A DNA stretch of 64,000 bases from Cervus elaphus (lineage: Eukaryota > Chordata > Mammalia > Artiodactyla > Cervidae): NCBI RefSeq assembly GCF_910594005.1, contig NC_057823.1:99062015-99126014 (forward strand). Reading direction: 5' to 3'. The position numbers and the translations under genes are program-made. Positions 11,890 through 22,979 of this stretch are shown here, piece by piece (positions within the stretch are counted from its first letter, which is position 1; each line of letters opens with the position of its first letter). A model generated the notes under the pieces. The model had not been told where the DNA came from. It was given only the letters and a program-made list of their open reading frames with translations, and did not search any database.

Positions 11890-12265
11890 TTTAGTCACTA
11901 ATTCCACAAAATTTTGTTAAGAACTTACTATGTGCTAGTCACTCTGCCTAAAGGTGAAAAGACAGATAGGATCTTCACTCGCATAGAGTTCATACTCCAA
12001 TGAGGGAGACAGGCTCAGACAGTAAAGGGTAAAGAATCCGCCTACAATGCAGGAAACCTGGGTTTGGTCCCTGGGTTGGGAAGGTCCCCTGGAGGAGGCC
12101 ATGGCTCCCCACTCCAGTATTCATGCCTGGAGAATCCCCATGGACAGAGGAGCCTGGAGGGCTACAGCCCATGGGGTCGCAAAGAGTCAGACTCCACTGA
12201 GTGACTGAGCCCTGCACATCCAGGGAGACAGACAATAGACCAGTACGCAAGCAAGGGTGAAATGA
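11890..12265. mobile_element. L2-like fragment, split by a Bov-tA
   Basis: GAACTTACTATGTGCTAGTC and ATAGAGTTCATACTCCAATG before the SINE, and GGGAGACAGACAATAGACC after it, match the old mammalian block reading roughly TACTATGTGCCAGGCACT ... GAGCTTACATTCTAGTGGGGGAGACAGACAATAAAC. Assignment to L2 rather than a related fossil is tentative. Confidence 0.55.
12013..12221 (+). mobile_element. Bov-tA SINE with target-site duplication
   Basis: GGCTCAGACAGTAAAGGGTA through AGACTCCACTGAGTGACTGA. The 10-bp repeat AGGGAGACAG at 12003-12012 and 12222-12231 is a perfect target-site duplication, so this insertion dates after the L2-like host fragment. Confidence 0.97.
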
Positions 12266-12996
12266 TTACCGACGGTCTGAATCCTAAGAAAGAAGCTGCA
12301 TTAGAAAAGTATTGGGAGGGGCAGGGCAAGCTACTTAGCATGGAATTGAAGAAATGCATCCCAAAGAGGGTACATTTAAAAAGGGACCTAGAGGAATGAA
12401 AAGAGACAGAAGTGAGAAAAACCAGTGGGAAAGCATTCCAGAGAATGGCAATCTCAAGTTCCCTAAATGGAAACTCATTTGAACCATTATAGAAACAGAG
12501 AACGCCAGGCTGCCTGGGGTTTAGTGAGTTAGAAGAGACTAGTGCAAAGTTAGAAAGCCAACATGGGCCAGATTATGCAGAGCTGTAAAGGCCTGGCAAG
12601 AAGTTTGGGTTTTATTATAACTGAAATGCAAATGGGAAGCTATGGAAAGGTTTTTAAAGTAGAGATGTTGTCTAATCTAATTTGTGTTTAAAAAGATCCC
12701 TTTGGCTTTTAGACAGAAACTAGACTGGAGCGAATTAAAAGGAAATCAGAGAAACTAGTTAGGAGGCTTTTGAAATAAGTAGGTAGTTATGGGTCTAACG
12801 TGGTTAAGAGACGAAATGGATTAGGTAAAGGATATCTGATACAATTTAGACATTCAGACCAACTGGACCTATTGCTAGATTAGATGGGGGAGATAAAGAA
12901 AAAGATGAAGTCAAAATTACCCCCAGGATCTTTACCTTAGTGATTGGGTCAGTTGTAGTATTCTGAGATAGGGGAAATTAACAAGAGGTGAAGCTT

Positions 12997-13550
12997 GAAA
13001 TTAAAAGACGCTTACTCTTTGGAAGGAAAGTTATGACCAACCTAGACAGCATATTAAAAAGCAGAGACATTACTTTGCCAACAAAGTCTGTCTAGTCAAG
13101 GCTATGGTTTTTCCAGTAGTCATGTATGGATGTGAGAGTCAGACTATAAAGAAAGCTGAGCGCTGAAGAATTGATGCTTTTGAACTGTGGTGTTGGAGAA
13201 GACTCTTGAGAGTCCCTTGGACTGCAAAGAGATCCGACGAGTCCATCCGAAAGGAGATAAGTCCTGGGTGTTCACTGGAAGGCCTGATGCTGAAGCTGAA
13301 ACTCCAATACTTTGGCCACCTGATGCGAAGAGCTGACTCATTGGAAAAGACCCTGATGCTGGGAAAGATTGAGGGCAGGGGGAGAAGGGAATGACAGAGG
13401 ATGAGATGGTTGGATGGCATCACCGACTCGATGGACATGAGTCTGAGTAAACTCCAGGAGTTGGTGATGGACAGGGAGGCCTGGCCTGCTGTGGTCCATG
13501 GGGTTGCAAAGAGTTGGACATGACTGAGTGACTGAACTGAACTGAACTGA
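12997..13550 (+). mobile_element. BovB LINE, 3' terminal ~550 bp
   Basis: Starts inside the 3' part at GAAATTAAAAGACGCTTACT and ends in the (ACTGA)n tail at 13535-13550. The plus strand keeps fragments of the C-terminal coding frame with stops and shifts. It is 5'-truncated, the usual outcome of target-primed reverse transcription. It sits inside the long ancient repeat. Confidence 0.97.
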
Positions 13551-13721
13551 GGCCTGAAGTAACTATTTTGGGGGGATGACCAATAAATCAATATTTTCAT
13601 TTTTCTCAGTTAACTTTAAGATTTCAATGAGATGGGTAAGTAAGGATCTCAAATAGGCAGTTGGGTCTGGGTCAGGAACATGGAGGCAGTAAAATATTCA
13701 TTTGAGTATTGCTAAAATGAA

Positions 13722-13951
13722 GGGCTTCCATGGTGGCTCAGATGGTAAAGAATTTGCCTGCAATGCGGGAGACCCAGGTTCAATCCTTGGGTCAGAAAGA
13801 TGCCCCGGAGAAGGGAATGGCAACCCACTCCAATATTCTTGTCAGGAAAATGCCATGGACAGAGGAACCTGGTGGGCCACAGGCCATGGGGTTGGAAAAA
13901 GTCAGACACGACTGAGCACATTTCAGTCGTGTGTGAGCACGACTAACACAT
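13722..13951 (+). mobile_element. Bov-tA SINE
   Basis: GGGCTTCCATGGTGGCTCAG to GTCAGACACGACTGAGCACA, followed by a duplicated tail fragment (TTTCAGTCGTGTGTGAGCAC). Near full length. Confidence 0.97.
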
Positions 13952-15870
13952 TTCAGAAATGCAATGATATCTAAATCCATGACTCTTGGATGGAGACAAA
14001 AATGTTGTGCATTAAATAGTGTACAGCATTTAATGTGCATAAAGACATTTATCATGGGGTGAAAAATGAAATTACCTAGGGAGATTTTATAGATTTAGAG
14101 AAGAAAAGTCATAAGATCACTGCCTGAGGAAACTGTGTACAAACTTTGTGAAGAATTCTTTTATATGTGCTCTTGAGCTATTAGATTACAGACTGCATAA
14201 AACATGTAAGTATGTTTCTGTGCAAGTAATATTTGATTTGGGGAAAAAAAAAGCTCTGGAGTTGGATGGGGTCACCAATCACCTAGGGAGTGTGTACAGA
14301 TGGAGCAGAGTAGAGAGAGTCAGACTGAGCTCAAAGAAACTTCAACAGTTTGGTGGATAGAGATACACAAAAGAATTTTTCAAAAGAAAATAAAGGAGAA
14401 AAACCGTGAGTTAGTGACACCATGGCTGAGAAAGGAAAATGGACAATATTTTAGGAAAGACGGAGTGGAGTAGTTAACTGAATCAGATCCTGCTGAAGGT
14501 TTTAATAACATGACATAAAAACATATGTTGAGTTTAGAAACATGAAATTTATCAGTGGCCTTACTAGATTAAGTCTCATTTGAATGATGGAGATGAAAGC
14601 CAGAAAATGTAAGTTTAAGCCTGAATTTGAGATCAAGTAGTTACAACAGAGAAAACCCAGTGAAGACATGGAACCCAGAGAAGGAATCAAATCTTTAGAA
14701 AGCAAACATGATGCAGATCTTGAATTCAAGGGGAAGACTTGATACTTTATGGGAGCACAATGTTTTCTTTAGACTTAACAAGAGGGAAGGAGAAGTTGGA
14801 TGTAAACACTGATGGGATCGAAAAATTATTAACAAAAAATGAGAGATTTCACGTTTGATATTGAGAAAATGATCAGTAAGGATGGAGCTAAGAAAATGAT
14901 AAGGATATCTTTGAAAAAGGGGAGGTAAGATGGTATAAAATAGCAATTTGAACCAGTAGAACAACAAAATTTCTAGGAAGGATATGAGATTGCTCAGCTC
15001 TCAGTAGTTTATAAGGTCTATTCAAAGTTACTGATCACAATTTGAAAGGGAATCCAGGTATGTGGTTACTTAACAGTATCTCCAGATTCTCAAGATCTGT
15101 TTGACTACAAACAAGACAAAATTCCAAAAAAGGTAAGGAAGATTTACTTTCTCAGCAAAAAGTCCCAACATTGCATTGTCACAATGTTGATTAAGTCAGT
15201 ATGGTAACAGAAGTTCATTCAGCTTCCTCTGTCCAGTTTCAACATGTTGGCATTTTCTGTGACTAGCTTCCCTCATGGTTGGAAAATGCCTGCCACAGTT
15301 CTAGAGCCATATGCAGACAATCTAGGCAAAAAAAACGACGGACCATAGCACCACTACTGCTTTTAAAGAGTAAAGGAACTGTTTCTGGAAACCACTTAGA
15401 AAACGTTCTTTCATTGGGCAAAATTCTATCTTATTTTCAACCACTGCCCAGCAAGAGGAATGGGGAAACACGGTGGCTTAGTCTAATCAGAACCTACATC
15501 TGGGGGCTGAGTCAGCCTTTCCTAAATTACTTGCTCATGAATAGTATGGTGATAATAATGATAACAGTAATAATAAATAGACTTCTGTCTGAAAGGCAAT
15601 GGGGAATGACCATTAACTAGGCATTATGCTGTTTAAGTTATACTTGGATATAACTAGATTTAGGTTTTGCCAAGTGCATGCAAGAGGAAAAATGGAAGAC
15701 AAGGCAATTGGGAGTATTTGCAAGTGAGGATGAAAATGATTGACAATGGGATCTAAGCTGGACAGTAAGAGAGATGAAAACCACAGCATTGATGGACTGT
15801 GAGAAAGTGAAGAGGTCGATGGGTCAGTCATCTTGAAGAAATTAAAATGTTGTGGAAGTGATGGGAATAT

Positions 15871-17180
15871 TATTAAAAATAGCTTTTCAGATGGAAAATG
15901 GCTCGAGGTTGTGAGATATTTGAAACTGTGATTGTGAGGACAGTAGACTCTCTGGTTTTAATTCTGATTAATTTATCTTCTGATGGGATGTGGTCTTAAA
16001 AAAGTGGGTCGTGGGACCTACAATGTTATTTTTTCTGTAGATTACAAAACTTGGGCTTAAAGACAGATTTCAACTATCAAAAAAGTAGAGATCACTACTG
16101 CAATGCAGTCCTTCAGATTTTTGAGGTATCTCAGTTAATAATAGTGGGGAAGAGCTAGATAGTTCATGGGAGAATACTAAAAATAAAAGGATATAAAGTT
16201 TAAAATATATAGGCTGTGTGAAAAATGTCTATCTTTTGCAGACATTAACAAATACGGTGTAAAAAGAAATCACCTTGGACTTAACTGAGCTATTCAGTAG
16301 TTGTCACCAGCGCTTTACCTTAAAAAAAAAAAAAAAAACACTGTCCAAAATTTTGAGTTAATTCAAGAAAATTCAGAAACAGTGAGGGATGATATTTTGT
16401 ACAATGGATATCAGGAAGGGACCTTCAACAAGCCGCATTCCTTACTGGAGACCTAGATTTTGGTTTCTATTTTTCCCTTTTGTCTGTGTACCCTAGCAGC
16501 ATGCTTTTTTTGTGCGTAGTACTCTCCCTTGCAGAGTGGATACATACGTACACGAACTGCAGTAACATGAAAACCTGCCAAGGTTGTTGTTGGACTCAGA
16601 CTCAACATTACAGCTGTCGTCTCACCATCGGAGTTGGCGGACTGACACGATTTATGTTTATGTGTCCACGGTTAGCAGGCCTTGTTTTCTACAAAAAGGT
16701 CTACTGGCTGAGCTTCGGGGTTTATAAACATAGCTGTCCCCTACTTGGAAGCTTTCTTTCTTTCTTTCTTCTCTTCATCCGAAAAGCTTAAAGCTATCAT
16801 TGTCTTCCAGGCTTAGGAAAAAGTCAGCCTCATTGGGTAGACCAGCTCATGTTTGCATCAGTTAAATTCTATGTGAAGATGCGTTAATTATTTATAAACT
16901 TTGAGTTTTAAAATGCTTCACTTAGAAAAAAATGCTCATTTCATACCCATTTCTGCTCCTACTGTTCTTAGATCTTAAAAGGGAAGGTGTAAGTAAATGA
17001 CACAGGAAGAAATTAAAAGCAAGGATAAATCTCCTGAAACCCAAGAATTTGTAAAGGATGGTTTCCATGTAGAAAAAGCAAAGGACACATTATTTCTATC
17101 AGAGAAAGAATAGGTTTTCTGAATTCAGCCTTGGCATTTTTCACGTGTATATAAAGCATATCACCTTTTACTTTTGGACA
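15871..17180. other. Non-coding DNA with one cysteine-rich open frame
   Basis: No recognised repeat apart from the poly(A) tract. The open frame at 16480-16791 (103 codons, plus strand) starts with a hydrophobic leader-like segment (MLFLCVVLSLAEW), has a Cys cluster (CSNMKTCQGCC) and ends with a hydrophobic stretch. It shows no homology I recognise, and no promoter, splice or poly(A) evidence was seen. Most likely a chance frame. Confidence 0.35.
16320..16338 (+). repeat. Poly(A) tract
   Basis: Run of A broken by no other base, followed by CACTGTCC. No obvious retroelement body lies immediately upstream, so it may be a slippage-expanded tract. Confidence 0.7.
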
Positions 17181-17340
17181 TTTCAGTCAATTCTATTCAA
17201 TTCGTCAATGATGTAATGCTCACTTATTACATGGAGGGCACTGGGCTGATACGTTGGAAAATAAAAATGATAACTATTTGCCCTCAAGGAGCAAATATTA
17301 GTCCTCAAGGAGCTTATATATAATGCTTTAAAAGAAATTG
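17181..17340. mobile_element. L2-like old repeat fragment
   Basis: CATGGAGGGCACTGGGCTGA and GCCCTCAAGGAGCTTATAT resemble the mammalian block TGCCAGGCACTGTGCTAGG ... CCCTCAAGGAGCTTACA. An imperfect duplication of the CCCTCAAGGAGC phrase lies at 17281 and 17302. Confidence 0.45.
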
Positions 17341-17981
17341 AATCTAGTGATTTTTTTTTTAGTTGCATGTGCCCTCTAGATTTTGTTTTAAATATATGTT
17401 TTTAAGACATAGTTCACAACAAAAATTTTTATATTATTTGTTTTTTCTAAACATACGCACAATCAAAAGGCATCTTCAGAGATTCAAATTCATTCTTTCT
17501 TGATACTTCCCTCCACTGCTCCATTTACCTCATTCTTTCCCATAGACCTTTGTAGAGAATGTGCGTCGGCAATTCTTCTTCTCTACTGGTTCTTTGCTCA
17601 ATGTGTTTCTTCCCTTTATATTGATTGAATTTTTCATACCATCGTTAACTTAGTGCACTTTACCAATTACATTGCCGTGCTGATCTATCAGGTCATTAAT
17701 GGAACCACAGGGAAGTTAAATAATTTACTGCTTTGCTTGAAAGAGCCTATGTTTTCTGGCCCTTGGGGCATAATGGAAGATCCGTCTGTTTGTCAAACAC
17801 AAGCCAGATGAAGCAGCAGGCTCAAAATCCCAGATTCAGTCCTGTTTGCAGATAGACTGTTGTAAATAAGCATAGGTATTGTTTTTTGTGCCAGAAACCA
17901 TAGAATGAACAGATCAGAAGCTGAATGATGTCTTATTATAAGCGTTTATGTAAATGTCAGTTAACACCAACTCTATTTTCA

Positions 17982-18196
17982 TTGTATGCACGCCCAGTCA
18001 CTCAGTCGTGTCCAGCTCTTTGTGACCCTATGGACTGTAGACTACCAGGCTCCCTTGTGCATGGAATTTCCCAGGCAAGAATACTGGAATGGGTTGCCAT
18101 TTCCTCCTCCAAGGGATCTTTATAACCCGGGGATCAAACTCATGTCTCCTGCATTAACAGGCAGATTCTTTACCACTGAGCCACGTGGGAAGCCCC
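17982..18196 (-). mobile_element. Bov-tA SINE, minus orientation, with target-site duplication
   Basis: Full element from CAGTCACTCAGTCGTGTCCA to GCCACGTGGGAAGCCC. Direct repeats CTATTTTCA at 17973-17981 and 18197-18205 flank it exactly. Confidence 0.97.
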
Positions 18197-18205
18197 CTAT
18201 TTTCA

Positions 18206-19882
18206 CTACAAAAGACCAATATTACCTTTAAAAGTTTAGCTTTTTATCTTGTCTTCTGAGGTTAAAAAATACTCATCATAAAAAATTTTAGAAAATGCAA
18301 ATTCAGAGCCTACATATTTAAAATAACTTGATGTCCTATCACTGAAATATATTGTATATGCACAAACTTACACTCAAACCTGCAAATGCATAAATATATA
18401 TATGATCAGTTATTATATTGATCAGCTATTATATATATATATCAACAGCTATTTTTAAATTTAAAAATTAATCTATGTTCAGTTTAGTCAATAGTTTTAA
18501 CATCATTTCTATGGACTGTACATATTCTATTTTGTGGAATAGTGCAATTTGTTTAATCAAACCCTATAAACATTTATTTAGTTTCTGAGTTTTTGTTAAG
18601 AATCCTAAAATAAACATCTTTATATATATATATTTGTACATGGATTTCACTGTTAAGGACAAGTTATAGAAGTCATGATGTTAGATAAAGTACACAAGAT
18701 AACCGCTCTCAACTTCTATGAATACACAGAAATGGTTTATAAAATTAAAACTGTATCACAGTGCTGAAAAAAATACATGAACAAAGAATATTTTGGAAAT
18801 CACAACAGGAAATGAAGTGCCACGGTCCAAGAGATCCTAGGCTCAGAAACAGGAACTGAGTCTAGAATTTCCACCCTTGCATATGAACAGAAGGCCTCAT
18901 AGCTCATGCATGAGTCATAGAATGTAGTTGATAAGGTTTGGTCCACTTGTAGGAGAAACAAACTGTTTCTATGTGGTGGAGGGAGTAAAAAGAGGTTGAA
19001 GTACCACTTGGATCCTGGCCAAGCCATTTGCTGGATTCTAAGATAGAGACGCTATTGTCCAGAGTTCCAAACACGTTTGGACGGTCTTTTCCTGAGCTTT
19101 GGATCCCTGGGGCTGGGCTGAGATGACCACAGAAAATACTGCACAAAGAGGGCTGATCTAGTAGAAAACAGAAATATTCCAATGCAAGACCAATTTTCAA
19201 ATTAAGATTTGCTGACTTAAAGGACAGGACATTTAGTTCTTTCTCACATAACAGTACAGGATGGGAATTTGAATGTGGCACTGACTTTGACACATGTAAT
19301 TGTTCAGTGACCTGGACTTATATGTGTTGCCCATCTTAGTATCTGGCTTCAGAAATTGCTCTTATCACCATCTTGAAGAACACAGGAAGTTGTAAAGAGC
19401 ATGGGGAAGCATGGAGGCAGGTGTTTGAGCCCCGTGTTGAAGTGGCAATGATGCTTTTATGCAACATCTGCTAGTGGGTATCTTGGAGTCTCACACTCAA
19501 ATGAATTATGGAATAAAAGCATGTAGTCATCAGTCAATAACAGGAGAATCTAAAAGTTAATTAAAATATTGGAATTAAAATGAAATAGTTGATATAGTAA
19601 ATTTAATAGAAAAACTCTACAGTAAACTAAGCGCATCAAAACATATTATTAGAAATGTAAAACAGAAAATCACTCAGAGTTCCAGAACAGAGAGAGAAAA
19701 CAAGTGTGTTATTGAATTTATAAGGATAGCTCAGAGAGGCAAGTGCGGGGAGATGCAATTCAAAATTATAATGGCTAAAACTTTCGGGAATTGAAGAAAA
19801 CTGTGCGTACTAAATTAACAAATAATAAAACACACAGAACAAAAACTAAAAGATACACTTCATATAGCCTTAACAACTTTAT
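18206..19882. other. Non-coding, AT-rich, no recognised element
   Basis: Contains short (TA)n runs at 18394-18402, 18431-18442 and 18622-18634, and a small tandem-like pair GATCAGTTATTATAT / GATCAGCTATTATAT near 18403-18435. A minus-strand open frame at 18904-19293 has no domain I recognise. Confidence 0.4.
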
Positions 19883-20659
19883 AGCTGCATATTATCAGCC
19901 TGCTTATTTAACTTTTTTGCAATGTGCATCATGTGAAATGCTGGGCTGAATGAATCAAAAGCTAGAATCAAGATTTCCAGGAGAAATATTAACAACTTCA
20001 GATATGTAGATGATACCACTTTAAAGGCAGAAAGTGAAGAGGAGCTAAAGAACCTCTTGCTGAAGGTGAAAGAGGAGAGTAAAAAAGCTAGCTTAAAATG
20101 CAACCTTCAAAAGATGAAGATCATGGCATCTGGTCCCATCACTTCATGGAAAATAGATGGGGAAACAATGGAAACAGTGACAGATTTTATTTTCTTGGGC
20201 TCCAAAATCACTGCGGATGGTTACTGAAGACATGAAATTAATCTGCTTTCCTTGAAAGGGAGGCTATGAGAGACCTAGACAGGGCATTCAAAAGCAGAGA
20301 CATCACTTTGCTGACAAAGGTACATATAGTCAAAGCTATGGTTTTTCCAGTAGTCATGTACAGATGTCAGAGCTGGACCATAATGAAGGCTGAGCACCAA
20401 GAAATTGATACTTTTGAATTGCTGGAGAAGACTCTTGAGCATCCCTTGGATGTGAAGAACTGACTCATTGGAAGAGACCCTGATGCTGAGAAAAACTGCA
20501 GGGGGTGACAGAGAATAAGATGGTGGATGGCATCACCAACTTAATGGACATGAGTTTGAGCAAGCTCCGCGAGTTGGTGAAGGACAGGGAAGCCTGGCCT
20601 GGTGTGCTGCGGTTCATGGGGCTGCAAAGAGTCAGGCATGACTTAGCAACTGAACAACA
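19883..20659 (+). mobile_element. BovB LINE, older 3' copy with internal deletion
   Basis: Begins in the RT region (GCATATTATCAGCCTGCTTA) just upstream of the catalytic box, which reads Y-V-D-D here (near 20005-20016). The downstream frame contains stops. A deletion removes about 80 bp in the region around 20455. It ends at GACTTAGCAACTGAACAACA without a long pentamer tail. Divergence is clearly higher than in the neighbouring copies. Confidence 0.95.
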
Positions 20660-21579
20660 CCACTATTTTATACATTCTAATAAAGCTACTGAATACAAAG
20701 GACAAATAGAAAAATCTCAGACTCACCAAAGAAAAGAGAAAGGTTACAAATAATTTTTTTAAAATACTGACCATAGTACACCTTATCTATAATAAAAATA
20801 TCTGAAGACAATATAATTGTATATTTTAAATGGAAAGGTAACTTCATTATAAACCTAGAATTCTCTATCTACCTAATATTTTACTCAAAAGTGAAAACAA
20901 AATAAATACTTGTTTAAGCAAAACATGACTAGGAGCTTAGCAGTTGTGGGAAGTCTAGGAGAAAGGCTATTAAAAGATATATTTCAGCAAAGAATAAAAT
21001 GAACACAGAAAAAAAGAGTGGGAAGTGAGAAGAAACGGTAAAAAACTAATGGGCAAACCAAGTTGCTAAATGCAAAGAGAATAAATTTATAAGAAGGAAA
21101 AGATGGGAAAAGGAGAAGCATGGGGACGAGGTAAAATATATTTATGTGCTGACTTTGACCTTCATCAGAAGACATATAATGTTAATAAGTTTGTTCAATA
21201 GTTAGGCTAGCCAATGAAGTTAGAGTTTATCACTTAATAATGAATAGTGAGGGAGAAAAGGAAGTTATGATTTAAAAAAGGGTAAAAGGAAAACAATGCA
21301 AAAGTAGCATGGCATATATACAAGATTGCAAAGTGAGATGAAATACACACTACTATTAATATCAGCAGTGAAGACAGATGGAATAAGCATATTGTTTATA
21401 GAACAAAAGAGTCAAATTATATAAATATAACTGCTTATTAAAAGAGGAACTTCCATATTTTAAAAATACAAAGAGGATGAAATTAAAGGGTGGAAAAGGA
21501 TTCAGTAGACAACAGCTAACAAAAGAAAAGCAGCATTATATGAAAAACAGAACTTAGAGCAAGTTAAATAGAACATAAA
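20660..21579. other. Non-coding, AT-rich spacer between BovB copies
   Basis: No repeat family recognised. Confidence 0.4.
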
Positions 21580-21975
21580 CTGAAGAATTAATGCTTTTGA
21601 ACTGTGGTGTTGGAGAAGACTTTTGAGAGCCCCTTGTACTGCAAGGAGATCCAACCAGTCCATCCTAAAGGAGATCAGTCCTGGGTGTTCATTGGAAGGA
21701 CTGATGCTGAAGCTGAAACTCCAATACTTTGACCACCTGATGTGAAGAGCTGACTCCTTGGAAAAGACCCTGATGCTGGGAAAGATTGAAGGCAGGAGGA
21801 GACAGGGAAGACAGAGGATGAGATGGTTGGATGGCATCACCGACTCAATGGACATGAGTTTGAGTAAACTCTGGGAGTTGGTGATGGAAAGGTACGCCAG
21901 GCGTGCTACAGTCCATGGGGCTGCAAAGAGTCAGACTGAACTGAACTGAACTGAACTGAACTGAATTGAACTGAA
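21580..21975 (+). mobile_element. BovB LINE, short 3' copy
   Basis: Runs from the AATTAATGCTTTTGAACTGT block to a tail of about eight ACTGA-type pentamers (21936-21975). About 400 bp, strongly 5'-truncated, low divergence, so probably a recent insertion. Confidence 0.96.
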
Positions 21976-22039
21976 AAATGGTTACTTAATGTTAAGAGGA
22001 AGATCGTCAATCATAATTTTGTATGTACCTAAAGCATAG

Positions 22040-22447
22040 CCTCTGCCTTTTCTAAAACGAGCTTGAACATCTGGAAGTTCACGGTTCATATATTGCTGAA
22101 GCCTGATTTGGAGAATTTTGAACATTACTTTACTAGCATGTGAGATGAGTGCAATTGTGTGGTAGTTTGAGAATTCTTTAGCATTGCCTTTCTTTGGGAT
22201 TGGAATGAAAACAGAACTTTTCCAGTCCTGTGGCCACTGCTGAGTTTTCCAAATTTGCTGGCATATTGAGTGCAGCACTTTCACAGCATCATCTTTCAGG
22301 ATTTGAAATAGTTCAACTGGAATTCCATCACCTCCACTAGCTTTGTTCGTAGTGATGCTTCCTAAGGCCCACTTGACTTCACATTCCGGGATGTCTGGCT
22401 CTAGGTGAGTGGTCACACCATCGTGATTCTCTGGGTCATGAAGATCT
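22040..22447 (-). mobile_element. Inverted 5' segment of a BovB insertion
   Basis: Reverse-orientation BovB from the early RT domain. The minus-strand frame contains recognisable stretches (KASGGDGIPVELF, WPQDWKSSVFIPIPKKGN, LPDVQARFRKGRG) belonging to the region upstream of the catalytic box. It abuts, without spacer, the plus-oriented 3' BovB segment that starts at 22448. The RT core between the two is missing. Confidence 0.93.
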
Positions 22448-22825
22448 AAGAATTGATGCTTTTGAACTGTGGTGTTGGAGAAGACTCTTGAGGACCCCTT
22501 GGACTGCAAGGAGATCCAACCAGTCCATCCTAAAGGAGATCAATCTTGGGTGTTCATTGGAAGAACTGATGTTGAAGCTGAAACTCCCGTACTTTGGCCA
22601 CCTCATGCGAAGAGTTGACTCATTGGTAAAGACCCTGATGCTGAGAGGGATTGGGGGCAGGAGGAGAAGGGGATCGCAAAGGATGAGATGGCTGGATGGC
22701 ATCACCGACTCAATGGACATGAGTTTGAGTAAACTCCGGGAGTTGGTGATGGACAGGGAGGCCTGGCGTGCTGCAATTCATGGGGTCACAAAGAGTCGGA
22801 CGTGACTGAAGTGACTTAGCATATG
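22448..22825 (+). mobile_element. BovB LINE 3' segment, partner of the inverted segment
   Basis: Continues at AAGAATTGATGCTTTTGAAC and ends CGTGACTGAAGTGACTTAGC. The short repeat AGCATA occurs on both outer flanks (22033 and 22819), a possible weak target-site duplication. This supports one insertion event for 22040-22825. Confidence 0.93.
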
Positions 22826-22834
22826 CATATGGAT

Positions 22835-22965
22835 AGAAATGCTTTGGGCTGAGAAGAATAATCTTCTACTAAGAAAATCTGAGTTTGAATTTAGACTTTA
22901 TTTTAACAGGCCTTGGGCAAGCTATTTAAGTAGTCACTAAGGAGTTCATTACTGGTTCTTCACAC
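22835..22965 (+). mobile_element. MIR-like fragment
   Basis: GAGTTTGAATTTAGACTTTA and CAGGCCTTGGGCAAGCTATT fit the MIR core (GGGTTCGAATCC ... GACCTTGGGCAAGTTACT). Confidence 0.5.
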
Positions 22966-22979
22966 ATGTAGTGAAGTCC

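Larger units (their letters stand above)
12266..15870 (+). mobile_element. Long ancient interspersed repeat, class unassigned, interrupted by BovB and Bov-tA
   Basis: Across about 3 kb, phrases recur in an order I know from a long old eutherian repeat: AAAGCATTCCAGAGAATGG, CCAGATTATGCAGAGCTGTA, AAAAAGATCCCTTTGGCTTT, AGTTAGGAGGCTTTTGAAAT, TCAAATAGGCAGTTGGGTC (13649 on), CACCTAGGGAGTGTGTACAG and later A/G-rich blocks to about 15.85 kb. Left and right parts stay collinear around the inserted BovB (12997-13550) and Bov-tA (13722-13951). The block is weakest between 14.9 and 15.6 kb, where other DNA may be included. No intact coding frame remains. Confidence 0.45.

Noticed and set aside
13139..13600. 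153-codon minus-strand frame
   Set aside because: It is the antisense of the BovB 3' end; the same antisense frame appears at 21502-21855, 22436-22720, 23229-23666 and 35762-36091.
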